From: Angustibacter luteus
Lineage (GTDB): Bacteria; Actinomycetota; Actinomycetes; Actinomycetales; Angustibacteraceae
Reading direction: 5' to 3'
Assembly: GCF_039541115.1 (NCBI RefSeq)
Contig: NZ_BAABFP010000007.1
Location: 562,584-626,583, forward strand
Length of the DNA: 64,000 nt
Below, piece by piece: positions 36,595 through 44,788 of this stretch; the first letter of the stretch is position 1, and every line of letters begins with the position of its first letter. The position numbers and the translations under genes were made by a program. Below the pieces are notes generated by a model. It did not search any database. It saw only the letters and a program-made list of their open reading frames with translations, and had not been told where the DNA came from.

Positions 36595-37626
36595 ATGACG
36601 CGCTACGGCCAGCAGTACGGGCCAGACTTCACCTTCCTGGGTGTCGACCGCTGCGACCTCGACGACCCCGCCAGCTACGCCGACGCGGACGTCGTGATCG
36701 TGGGGGCCCCGTTCGACGGGGGGACGTCGCACCGCCCGGGCACCCGGTTCGGACCGCAGGCGATCCGGATGACGGACTACCTGGCCCACGACGGCTCGCG
36801 GCCCAGCCTCGCGCTGCGCACGGACGGCCTCGTCGACCTCAAGGTGGTGGACGCCGGCGACGTCGAGATGTACTCCGGCGACATCGAGGTGGCCCTGCCC
36901 GCGCTCGAGGCAGCGGTCGAGAAGGTCACCCGCGCAGGCGCCATCCCCGTGGTGCTCGGCGGCGACCACTCGATCGCGTTCCCGGACGCGAAGGGCGTGG
37001 CGAACGTGCTCGGCCACGGCCGGGTGTCGATGATCCACTTCGATGCGCACGCCGACACCGGCGACATCGAGTTCGGTTCGCTGTGGGGGCACGGCCAGCC
37101 CATGCGGCGGCTGATCGAGTCCGGGGCGCTGCGCGGGGACCGGTTCCTGCAGATCGGCCTGCGCGGCTACTGGCCGCCGCCCGCCACGCTGGACTGGATG
37201 GCCGAGCAGTCGATGCGCTCCTACGAGATGACCGAGATTGGCCACCGTGGCCTCGACGTCTGCCTGACCGAGGCGTTCGCGATCGCCACCGACGAGTGCG
37301 AGGGCGTCTTCCTGTCGGTCGACATCGACGTCTGCGACCCCGGGCACGCGCCCGGTACCGGCACCCCCGAGCCCGGCGGGTTGTCCGCCCGGCAGCTGCT
37401 GGACGCCGTCCGCCGGATCTGCCTGGAGCTGCCGGTCGTCGGGGTGGACGTCGTCGAGGTCAGCCCGCCGTACGACCACGCCGACATCACCGCGGCCCTG
37501 GCGAACCGGGTGGTGCTGGAGTCGCTGTCCGCCATCGCCCGCCGCCGCCAGGACGCCCGGGACGGTACGACCTGGGACCCGAGCCAGCCGCTGCTGGCCA
37601 ACCGCGGTGGGCCCGGCGACTCCTGA
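36595..37626 (+). CDS. speB: Agmatinase-family ureohydrolase
   Basis: Binuclear manganese hydrolase of 343 residues; the closest function is agmatine to putrescine plus urea, though guanidinobutyrate and related substrates are used by relatives. Metal ligands are in VLGGDHSIAF (about residue 122), IHFDAHADTGD (about 144) and LSVDIDVCDPGHAPGTGTPE (about 239). No ribosome-binding site precedes ATG 36595; a TAGGCT -10 lies 7 bases upstream. A hairpin spans the stop codon. It could supply putrescine to the oxidation genes at 15802-34599. Confidence 0.85.
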   Translation: MTRYGQQYGPDFTFLGVDRCDLDDPASYADADVVIVGAPFDGGTSHRPGTRFGPQAIRMTDYLAHDGSRPSLALRTDGLVDLKVVDAGDVEMYSGDIEVALPALEAAVEKVTRAGAIPVVLGGDHSIAFPDAKGVANVLGHGRVSMIHFDAHADTGDIEFGSLWGHGQPMRRLIESGALRGDRFLQIGLRGYWPPPATLDWMAEQSMRSYEMTEIGHRGLDVCLTEAFAIATDECEGVFLSVDIDVCDPGHAPGTGTPEPGGLSARQLLDAVRRICLELPVVGVDVVEVSPPYDHADITAALANRVVLESLSAIARRRQDARDGTTWDPSQPLLANRGGPGDS

Positions 37627-37666
37627 CCGAGGCGGATCCCCACGATCGTCGTGGTCGCGGTCAGGA
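37621..37666 (+). terminator. Terminator across agmatinase stop
   Basis: TCCTGACCG (37621-37629, including the stop codon) pairs perfectly with CGGTCAGGA (37658-37666). An inner hairpin CCACGA-TCG-TCGTGG (37640-37654) lies inside. Confidence 0.55.
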
Positions 37667-37684
37667 ACTGACCGCTATTGCTTC

Positions 37685-37690
37685 TAGCGT
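37685..37690 (+). promoter_or_regulatory. -10 element of DinB-family gene
   Basis: TAGCGT matches TANNNT and ends 6 bases before ATG 37697; no ribosome-binding site is present, so a leaderless transcript is expected. Confidence 0.45.
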
Positions 37691-37696
37691 TGGGGC

Positions 37697-38260
37697 ATGA
37701 CGCAGAACACGCCCTCACCCTTCTCCCCGTCCGACGCCGACGCCGCGCAGCGCGCCGAGCTCGTCGAGGCACTGCGCAAGCACCGCGAGCTGTTCCGGTT
37801 CACCGTGCGCGGCCTCACCGACGAGCAGGCCCGGCTCACCCCGACGGCCAGCAGCCTCAGCCTCGGCGGTCTGGTCAAGCACGTGAGCGCCGTCGAGCGC
37901 CAGTGGGCCAGCTTCGTCGTCGACGGCCCGGCCCCGGCGCACGTCGACTGGGCCACCGTGGACTGGTCGAACCCGCCGCCGGAGGTGCAGGCGTACGCCG
38001 ACGGCTTCCGCATGCTCGACGGCGAGACCCTCGACGGGCTGCTCGCCGCGTACGACGAGGTCGCCCACGCCACGGACGAGCTGGTCGCGGCCGTCGACCT
38101 CGACGCCCGCCAGCCGCTCCCGCAGGCCCCGTGGTTCGAGCCCGGCGCGACCTGGAGCGCGCGCCGGGTGTTCACCCACGTCGTGGCCGAGACCGCGCAG
38201 CACGCCGGCCACGCCGACATCCTGCGCGAGACCATCGACGGTCAGAAGTCGATGGGCTGA
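37697..38260 (+). CDS. DinB-family (DUF664) protein
   Basis: A 187-residue four-helix-bundle protein of the DinB/YfiT-like superfamily, which includes metal-dependent, thiol-transferring enzymes (mycothiol in actinobacteria). Metal-ligand histidines fit LVKHVSAVERQWASFVV near residue 59 and VFTHVVAETAQHAGHADILR near residue 157; the latter, HxxAETAxHAGHAD, is the family hallmark. The reaction is unknown. A stand-alone gene, convergent with the P1 peptidase after 15 bases. Confidence 0.83.
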   Translation: MTQNTPSPFSPSDADAAQRAELVEALRKHRELFRFTVRGLTDEQARLTPTASSLSLGGLVKHVSAVERQWASFVVDGPAPAHVDWATVDWSNPPPEVQAYADGFRMLDGETLDGLLAAYDEVAHATDELVAAVDLDARQPLPQAPWFEPGATWSARRVFTHVVAETAQHAGHADILRETIDGQKSMG

Positions 38261-38275
38261 GTCGGCCGCCGCTCA

Positions 38276-39313
38276 TCAACGGCCGAGCAGCTCCGCGCGG
38301 TACGACGGCCAGTGCCCGGCCGGGGTCTCGACGGACTCGGCGGCCAGCACGGCCCGCACGACGGCCCTCGTCGTGCAGTCGGCGGCCGCCGCGAGCAGCT
38401 CGTGCAGGGCCGCCGGGCCGGGCGCCGGACGTCGAGCGGTGGACAACGCGAAGGCCGTGTCACCGTCGAACATGGTGTGCACGGGCGAGATGGCGCGGGC
38501 CAGGCCGTCGTGGGCGATCCCGGCGACCTTCGCGCAACGGGCCTTGGTCAGGACGGCGTCGGTGGCCACCACGACCAGGGTGGTGGCCAGCGGCTCCGGC
38601 GGCAGCAGGGCGCGGCGCATCGCCTCGACCCGCTCCCGATGCCCTTGCAGCGCAGCCGGCTCCGGCCGTGGCGGCGGTTCGGTCAGCAGGTGCCGGGCGC
38701 CCCACAGCTCGCCGGTCCGCGGGTCGAGCACCGAGCCGACCGCGTTGACCACGACCAGTGCGGCGACCGCCGTCCCGTCGTCGAGCACCTGGCTGGCCGA
38801 GCCCACGCCACCCTTGAGCCCGCCGGCGAGCGCGCCGGTCCCGGCGCCCACGTTGCCCTCCCGCACAGCGAGTCCGCCGGCCTCGGACCAGGCGTCCGCG
38901 CAGGCCAGCCGTCCGGACTCCGGGCCGGGCCGTGCCCGGACGCCGCCACCGCGGCCGAGGTCGAAGATGACCGCGGCCGGCACGATCGGCACGATGCCGG
39001 CGGCCCCCACGGGGTAGCCGATCCCGGCGTCCTCGAGGGCCGACATCACCCCGTCCGCCGCGCTGAGCCCGTAGGCGCTGCCGCCGGTGAGCAGCAGTGC
39101 GTGCACGCTCTCGTTGCCGTGCAACGGGTTCAGCAGGTCGGTCTCCCGGGTGCCCGGGCCGCCGCCACGGACGTCGACCCCGCCCACGGCGCCGTCCGGG
39201 CCGGTGAGCACGACGGTCGATCCGGTGAGCCACCCGTCACCCGCGTGGGTGGCGTGCCCGACCCGGATCCCCGGGACGTCGACCAGCGAGTCGGTCGCTC
39301 CGCTGACCGTCAC
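38276..39313 (-). CDS. P1-family (DmpA-like) aminopeptidase
   Basis: N-terminal-nucleophile hydrolase of 345 residues (peptidase S58). Such enzymes self-cleave before a Ser/Thr nucleophile; the best match here is in GGLKGGVGSASQVLDDG near residue 165. The start VDVPGIRVGHAT and TGGSAYGLSAADGV are family signatures. Relatives remove N-terminal D-, beta- or other amino acids from small peptides and amides. It overlaps the upstream APC permease gene by 4 bases, so uptake and cleavage of a substrate are coupled. Confidence 0.85.
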   Translation of the reverse strand: MTVSGATDSLVDVPGIRVGHATHAGDGWLTGSTVVLTGPDGAVGGVDVRGGGPGTRETDLLNPLHGNESVHALLLTGGSAYGLSAADGVMSALEDAGIGYPVGAAGIVPIVPAAVIFDLGRGGGVRARPGPESGRLACADAWSEAGGLAVREGNVGAGTGALAGGLKGGVGSASQVLDDGTAVAALVVVNAVGSVLDPRTGELWGARHLLTEPPPRPEPAALQGHRERVEAMRRALLPPEPLATTLVVVATDAVLTKARCAKVAGIAHDGLARAISPVHTMFDGDTAFALSTARRPAPGPAALHELLAAAADCTTRAVVRAVLAAESVETPAGHWPSYRAELLGR

Positions 39314-41019
39314 GACGGGGTCGGGTCGTCGCGCTCGTCCTCCTCGCGGGCGGGTAGCCCGACCACCTCACGCGCATCGACGGCGCTCTCGCCCGGAGGG
39401 AGGTTGGACAGGTCCGGTGCGATCACGGTGGGCATCTGCCCGGAGTCGGGGAGCCCGATGTGCGGCACCGCACCGACGCCCGGTGCCAGCACGAGCTCGG
39501 CCTGCCCGCGGGTCAGGGTGCGCCCGGCGAAGAAGTCCGGCCGGATCCGCGCGTAGACCTCCATCAGCACGACCCCGAGGACCAGCGAGCCGATCCCGAG
39601 CAGGAAGACCCCGCCGATGCCGAACAGGGTGGTCTCGCCGTAGTCCGACTGGGAGTAGAGCTTGGCGGCGATGACGAAGGCACCGAGCAGCATGATGCCG
39701 CCGGCCAGCGGCAGCACCCCCTGCATGACCAGGTCACGGAAGTTCCGGGTGAGGGTGCGCCGGTAGAACCACACGCAGGCGAAACCGGTGAGGCCGTAGT
39801 AGAACGCGATGAGCAGCCCGACGGCAGCGATCGAGTCCGCCAGGATGTTCTCGCTGACCAGCGTCAGGCCGACGTAGAAGACGATGGAGACCGCGCCCAT
39901 CCAGACGGTCGACACACTGGGCGTCAGGTAGCGCGGGTGGATCCTCGCGAACCGTGCCGGGATGGCCCGGTAGGCGCTCATCGACAGCGTGGTGCGGGCG
40001 GTCGGCAGGATCGTGGTCTGCGTGGAGGCCGACGCCGACGTGAGCACGCTGATCACCAGCAGTCCCTCCATCAGGCGGCCGAACGTGCTGTCGCCGAACA
40101 CCGTCTGGCCGAGCGCGCGGAACACGTCGTCGGCGTTGTCGAGGTTGCCGAGCCCGATCCCGCTGGTCCCGACGCCGGCGAACGCCACGGTGGCGATCGA
40201 GACGATCGCGTAGGTGGCCAGCAGCAGGACGGTGGCGATGATGGCGGCCCGACCCGGCGTCCGGCCCGGGTCGTCGCTCTCCTCGTTGCAGGCGACCGCG
40301 GTGTCCCAGCCCCAGTAGATGAAGACCGCGATGAGCGTGGCGGTGACGACCGAGCTCAACGGCAGGCCGGTCGGGATCAGCCAGGACAGGCTCGGGTGCA
40401 GCGATCCCGGCGGGGCGTTGCCGGTGTAGACCTTGATCAGCGCGTAGGCGCTGAACACGACCAGCACCGTGACCTCGACGCTCAGCAACGCGTACTGGAC
40501 GCGCGCGGACACCTCGATGCCGCGGTAGCAGATGTACGTCATCAGGATGATCCACACGATCCCGGCGACCGTGCTCCAGAAGGTGCTGTCCGCCAACGAG
40601 TCCGCGCCGACCAGCTCGAAGCTGTACGACCCGGCGATCTGGGCCAGGTTGGCCATGACGATCACGTCGGCGGCGATGATGCCCCAGCCGCCCATCCACC
40701 CGACTCGTGCCCCGAAGGCCCGCGCGGCCCAGGTGAAGGTGGTCCCGCAGTCCGGCTCGGCCTTGTTCAGCTCGGCGTAGGCCACCGCGATGAAGTACAT
40801 CGGCACGAACGCGAGGAGCATGATGGCCGGCGCCTTCACGCCGACGATGCCGTCACCTGCGGTCGTCGCGACGACGAAGCCCAGGCTGGCAGCGAGGCTG
40901 TACGCCGGCGCGGTGCTCGACATGCCGATGACGACGCTCGAGACCAGACCGAGAGCGCCGCCCTTCAAGCCCTTGCTTCCGGACGCCGCCGTGTCGGCGT
41001 TCGTCATGGCTTCAGCCAT
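39310..41019 (-). CDS. APC-family amino acid permease
   Basis: Amino acid-polyamine-organocation transporter of 569 residues with about 12 transmembrane helices. The first helix carries the conserved GLVSSVVIGMSSTAPAYSLA (unwound helix 1 region, residues 24-43). The last 70 residues form a hydrophilic cytoplasmic tail. Substrate could be an amino acid, amine or small peptide product. ATG 41019 follows GGGAGG on the minus strand; an ATG at 41007 is possible. It is the first gene of a two-gene operon with the P1 peptidase. Confidence 0.87.
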   Translation of the reverse strand: MAEAMTNADTAASGSKGLKGGALGLVSSVVIGMSSTAPAYSLAASLGFVVATTAGDGIVGVKAPAIMLLAFVPMYFIAVAYAELNKAEPDCGTTFTWAARAFGARVGWMGGWGIIAADVIVMANLAQIAGSYSFELVGADSLADSTFWSTVAGIVWIILMTYICYRGIEVSARVQYALLSVEVTVLVVFSAYALIKVYTGNAPPGSLHPSLSWLIPTGLPLSSVVTATLIAVFIYWGWDTAVACNEESDDPGRTPGRAAIIATVLLLATYAIVSIATVAFAGVGTSGIGLGNLDNADDVFRALGQTVFGDSTFGRLMEGLLVISVLTSASASTQTTILPTARTTLSMSAYRAIPARFARIHPRYLTPSVSTVWMGAVSIVFYVGLTLVSENILADSIAAVGLLIAFYYGLTGFACVWFYRRTLTRNFRDLVMQGVLPLAGGIMLLGAFVIAAKLYSQSDYGETTLFGIGGVFLLGIGSLVLGVVLMEVYARIRPDFFAGRTLTRGQAELVLAPGVGAVPHIGLPDSGQMPTVIAPDLSNLPPGESAVDAREVVGLPAREEDERDDPTPS

Positions 41020-41061
41020 CGTGACCTCCCGGGTCGGTGCCGAGCGTAGGGTCGCAGCGGA

Positions 41062-41871
41062 TCACTGGTCCAGGTCGACCTGGGCGAGGGTCACGCCCGG
41101 CGCCGCGCTCAGCGGCGTCGTCGTCCGCCAACGACCGGCGGTCTCCGTGGCGCAGGTGGCGGCCCTGGCCCCGCTCAGGTCCGGGCAGACGAGGTTCAGG
41201 ATCGTCGACCCTTGCGGGGTCAGCTGGACGGTCAGGCCCAGCCCGTCCTCGGTGGCAGCGCCGATCGGCGCCAGGGTGGTCAGTGCCCGCCCGGGCACGG
41301 ACTGCCGGGACCGGACCGTGGTCCCGACGAGCTGGTAGCGCAGCACCAGCTCGGTCGACGGCGAGGTCAGGGCGACGAAGCTGGGTTCGGTGGTGACCCG
41401 ACGTGGCGCGGTGACCGGCCGGCCGTCGGCGGTCAGCGTCACGCCGAGCGCCTGCGGGACCTGTTCCGGCGCGGACGTCGGGTCCTGGGTCGCCGCCGGG
41501 CGTTGCACGCCGAGCACGACGACGTCCCGCGGCTCGCGCAGGTGCAGGCGTTCCACCACGTCGATCGTGCCGTCGCCCTTGAGCGTGGCGGACACCAGGA
41601 TCCCCGATGCCGCCGGCGCGATCGCCTCCTCCGGTGTCGGCCGCAGGTCGGCGGTCACCCGACCGGGGCTGCCCAGCTGGGGCGGTCGGTCGTACCGGAT
41701 GACGGCGACCGTCGAACCGGCGAGCGCCACGACCAGCAGGGTCAGCGCGGCGGGGACGAGGCTGCGGCGCAGCCAGAGGAGGCGCCGGCTCGGTGGTGCA
41801 CCGGGCACGGGTCGAGCCATGAACTGGGGCAGGCGGACGTGTCCGGCGAGGCGGTCGAGCCAGTGCGCCAC
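41062..41871 (-). CDS. Membrane-anchored protein of unknown function
   Basis: A 269-residue protein not recognised as a known family. After about 35 basic residues there is one transmembrane segment (LVPAALTLLVVALAGSTVAVI, residues 38-58), then an extracytoplasmic domain rich in beta strand and Thr/Val, with a cysteine pair (LNLVCPDLSG and AATCATETAG) that could form a disulfide. GTG 41871 has a strong AAGGAGGTG site on the minus strand; a much longer frame upstream is unsupported. It is divergent from the DUF4397-sortase pair, so may share that cell-surface role. Confidence 0.7.
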   Translation of the reverse strand: MAHWLDRLAGHVRLPQFMARPVPGAPPSRRLLWLRRSLVPAALTLLVVALAGSTVAVIRYDRPPQLGSPGRVTADLRPTPEEAIAPAASGILVSATLKGDGTIDVVERLHLREPRDVVVLGVQRPAATQDPTSAPEQVPQALGVTLTADGRPVTAPRRVTTEPSFVALTSPSTELVLRYQLVGTTVRSRQSVPGRALTTLAPIGAATEDGLGLTVQLTPQGSTILNLVCPDLSGARAATCATETAGRWRTTTPLSAAPGVTLAQVDLDQ

Positions 41872-41976
41872 GGGCACCTCCTTACTTTCCGCAACTGTCG
41901 CACGGTGACACGTGCGGCGGTACCGTGCAATTCCGCGATATTCACCACGGAACGTGATCATGGGAAGCGGACACCG

Positions 41977-42846
41977 ATGAACCAACGACGCAGAGTGACC
42001 TTGGCTGGGCTTGCCCTCACGATGCTCGGCGCGCTGCTGGCACCGTCGAGCGTCGCCGCCGCTGCCACCCCCTCCGTTCGGATCTACCTGCTCAACGGAT
42101 TGCCCGGGCACAGCGTCGGCGTTCGCGTCGACGGGCGCTCGGTGGTCGGTGCGCTCGCTGCGGCGCACCAGCTCGGCCCGGTGCTGGTCCCTCGCGGCAC
42201 GCACAAGGTCGAGTTCGTGTCCGCCGGTCGGATCGTGGCGACGAGCTCGATGACGGTCACGGCCGCTAGCAGCGACGTGGTGATCCACCGCCGGGTCGGC
42301 GCGAGCCGGGTCCCCGAGGTGACCGTGTTCGAGAACGACGTGAGCCGGGTGCCGAGCGGTCAGGGCCGGATCACGGTGGCGCACGTCGCCGCGATCGGGC
42401 CGGCCGACATCAGGGTCGACAAGAAGGTGGTGTTCGCCAACGTCGCCAACGGGGAGTTCAGCTCGGTGAAGGTCCCGTCGGGCAGCTACTCGGTGGACGT
42501 GGTGCCGACCGGGACCACCGGCCCCGGCGTGCTCGGACCGTTGACCCTCAAGGTCACGCCCGGCGCGCTGACCCGCGTCTACGCCGTGGGGGACACCCAG
42601 GACGCGAGCATGAACGCCATCGTCCAGGTCATCCGGCTCGGCTCGAGCGGCGGGGACCCGACGCGGGTCGAGTCCGGCACCGGTGGTCAGGCAGCAGCGG
42701 CGGGGCTGACCACGTCCGGCGCGACCGGCGGGCCGACCGGACGAGCGGGCGCCTTCGCGCTGGTGGCCGCCCTGCTCGCCCTGGCACTCGTCCCCGGGCC
42801 GCGCCGTCGACTCATCCGCCGGGTTCGCCGTCCCGAGCGCGGCTAG
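41977..42846 (+). CDS. DUF4397 surface protein
   Basis: A 289-residue exported protein. The N-terminus is a signal peptide (basic RRR, then LAGLALTMLGALLAPSSVAA with cleavage near AAA-AT). Residues 30-235 contain two repeats of the DUF4397 fold, starting VRIYLLNGLPGHSVGVRVDG and ITVAHVAAIGPADIRVD. The C-terminus is a hydrophobic helix (AGAFALVAALLALALVPG) followed by an arginine-rich tail, as in sortase substrates, but I find no clear LPXTG or LAXTG motif before it. Three bases separate it from the class F sortase gene, its expected partner. Confidence 0.83.
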   Translation: MNQRRRVTLAGLALTMLGALLAPSSVAAAATPSVRIYLLNGLPGHSVGVRVDGRSVVGALAAAHQLGPVLVPRGTHKVEFVSAGRIVATSSMTVTAASSDVVIHRRVGASRVPEVTVFENDVSRVPSGQGRITVAHVAAIGPADIRVDKKVVFANVANGEFSSVKVPSGSYSVDVVPTGTTGPGVLGPLTLKVTPGALTRVYAVGDTQDASMNAIVQVIRLGSSGGDPTRVESGTGGQAAAAGLTTSGATGGPTGRAGAFALVAALLALALVPGPRRRLIRRVRRPERG

Positions 42847-42849
42847 CCG

Positions 42850-43509
42850 GTGCGGGGCCGAGCGTCGGCGCTCCTGCTGTCGCTGCTCGCGCTGTCGACG
42901 GGAGCGGGCTGCGCGACCTCGAGCGGGGGCCACCCGGCTGCGGTGAGCACGTCGAGCAGTGCCAGGGCGTCCGCCGAGGCGCAGCCGCCGTTGCCGTCCG
43001 CCACCGCAGGTGCCGCCCGGCAGGGCGCGCCGGCACCGAGCCAGCTGCGCACGGCGGTTCCGGAGGCGGTCGTGCTGCCGGACGGAGTCCGCATGGTCGT
43101 GCGCCCGGTCGGTGCGGACGCCCGAGGACGGCTCGCCGTGCCGGACGACGTGCACCAGGCCGGGTGGTGGTCCGGCGGTGCCCGGCTGGGCGACCGGTAC
43201 GGGTCGATGGTGCTGGTCGGCCACGTCGACGCGGCCTCCCAGGGCATCGGCGACATGGCCGGCGTGCTGCGCTCGAGGAAGGGCGACCGGGTGCGGGTCG
43301 ACGGTGCCGGACTGGCGCAGACGTACCAGGTGACGGCGACCCGCCAGCTCCCGAAGGGGGACCTGGCCGGGGCTGTGGTCGGCGGCGCTCGGCTGTTCGA
43401 CCAGCGGACGCCGTCCAGGCTGGTGCTGGTGACCTGCTCGGGCCCGTTCGACCCGGCCACCCGGCACTACCGGGACAACTTCGTCGTGGTGGCCGCACCG
43501 GTGGCCTGA
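42850..43509 (+). CDS. Class F sortase
   Basis: Transpeptidase-like protein of 219 residues anchored by a lipoprotein signal (LSTGAGC, residues 16-22) followed by a Ser/Ala-rich linker. Catalytic residues are the histidine in VLVGHVD (about residue 124), the cysteine in LVTCSGPFD (about 197) and the arginine in RHYRDN (about 208), all present and spaced as in sortases. Class F members often sit next to a DUF4397 protein in actinobacteria. GTG 42850 starts directly after the DUF4397 stop. Confidence 0.87.
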   Translation: MRGRASALLLSLLALSTGAGCATSSGGHPAAVSTSSSARASAEAQPPLPSATAGAARQGAPAPSQLRTAVPEAVVLPDGVRMVVRPVGADARGRLAVPDDVHQAGWWSGGARLGDRYGSMVLVGHVDAASQGIGDMAGVLRSRKGDRVRVDGAGLAQTYQVTATRQLPKGDLAGAVVGGARLFDQRTPSRLVLVTCSGPFDPATRHYRDNFVVVAAPVA

Positions 43510-43549
43510 CCCCCGGCTGGTGCCGTCACGTCGGGACGGCGGAGCGGGC

Positions 43550-43555
43550 TAGGGT
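43550..43555 (+). promoter_or_regulatory. -10 element of saccharopine-dehydrogenase-like gene
   Basis: TAGGGT ends 6 bases before ATG 43562 and no ribosome-binding site is visible, so the mRNA is predicted to be leaderless. Confidence 0.5.
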
Positions 43556-43561
43556 CCGGTC

Positions 43562-44788
43562 ATGCGCATCCTGCTGGTCGGGTCCGGTGGCGTCGGGGAC
43601 GCCTTCGCCCGCATCGCCGTCCGCCGTCCCTTCTTCGAGCAGCTCGTGGTCGCGGACTACGACCTGGCCCGGGCCGAGCGCACCGTCGCGGCGGTCGACG
43701 ACCCTCGAGTGCTCGCGGCCCAGGTGGACGCGTCGTCCGCGCAGTCGGTCACGGACCTGGCGCGCGCGCACCAGGTCACCCACGTGATGAACGCGGTCGA
43801 CCCGCGGTTCGTGATGCCCGTCTTCGAGGGTGCCTTCGCGGCCGGTGCGGACTACCTGGACATGGCGATGAGCCTGTCCCAGCCGCACCCCGAGCACCCG
43901 CACCGGCAGACCGGTGTGATGCTCGGCGACGAGCAGTTCGCGGTCGCGACCGACTGGGAGGCCGCCGGCCGGCTGGCCCTGGTCGGCATGGGGGTGGAGC
44001 CGGGGCTGTCCGACGTGTTCGCCCGGTACGCCTGCGACCACCTGTTCAGCCAGGTCGACGAGCTCGGCACCCGGGACGGCTCGAACCTGACGGTGGACGG
44101 CTACGAGTTCGCGCCGTCGTTCTCGATCTGGACGACGATCGAGGAGTGCCTGAACCCGCCCGTGGTGTGGGAGGCCGACCGCGGCTGGTTCACCACGGCG
44201 CCGTTCAGCGAGCCCGAGGTCTTCGACTTCCCGGACGGCATCGGTCCCGTGGAGTGCGTGAACGTGGAGCACGAGGAGGTGCTGCTGATGCCGCGCTGGC
44301 TCGACGCGAAGCGAGTCACGTTCAAGTACGGGCTGGGCGAGGAGTTCATCGACGTCCTGCGCACGCTGCACAAGCTGGGACTCGACTCGACCGAGCCCGT
44401 GCGGGTCGGTGGGGTGCAGGTCAGCCCGCGGGACGTCGTCGCCGCGTGCCTGCCGGACCCGGCGGGGCTGGGGGACCGGATGCACGGCAAGACCTGCGCC
44501 GGGCTGTGGGTCACGGGCACCGGGACGGACGGGCAGCCGCGCGAGGTGTACCTCTACCACGTCGTCGACAACGACTGGTCGATGCAGGAGTACGGCGCGC
44601 AGTGCGTGGTGTGGCAGACCGCGGTCAACCCCGTGGTCGCGCTCGAGCTGCTCGCGACGGGCGCGTGGTCCGGGTCGGGTGTGCTCGGTCCCGAGGCCTT
44701 CGACGCCGTGCCGTTCCTGGACCTGCTCCGCGACGGCTACGGGTCACCGTGGGGGCTGCGCGAGCAGACCCCGGGCCCAGCCAGCTAG
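43562..44788 (+). CDS. Saccharopine-dehydrogenase-family oxidoreductase
   Basis: NAD(P)-dependent enzyme of 408 residues. The Rossmann motif MRILLVGSGGVGDAFARIAV is at the N-terminus and VNAVDPRFVMPVFEGAFAAGADYLDMA near residue 77 is the family turn, read here in two parts. Relatives act on saccharopine, carboxyspermidine, carboxynorspermidine or homospermidine; the specific reaction is not fixed by sequence alone. It converges on gabT, with the two stop codons sharing CTAG. Context suggests a role in lysine, diamine or GABA metabolism. Confidence 0.8.
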   Translation: MRILLVGSGGVGDAFARIAVRRPFFEQLVVADYDLARAERTVAAVDDPRVLAAQVDASSAQSVTDLARAHQVTHVMNAVDPRFVMPVFEGAFAAGADYLDMAMSLSQPHPEHPHRQTGVMLGDEQFAVATDWEAAGRLALVGMGVEPGLSDVFARYACDHLFSQVDELGTRDGSNLTVDGYEFAPSFSIWTTIEECLNPPVVWEADRGWFTTAPFSEPEVFDFPDGIGPVECVNVEHEEVLLMPRWLDAKRVTFKYGLGEEFIDVLRTLHKLGLDSTEPVRVGGVQVSPRDVVAACLPDPAGLGDRMHGKTCAGLWVTGTGTDGQPREVYLYHVVDNDWSMQEYGAQCVVWQTAVNPVVALELLATGAWSGSGVLGPEAFDAVPFLDLLRDGYGSPWGLREQTPGPAS

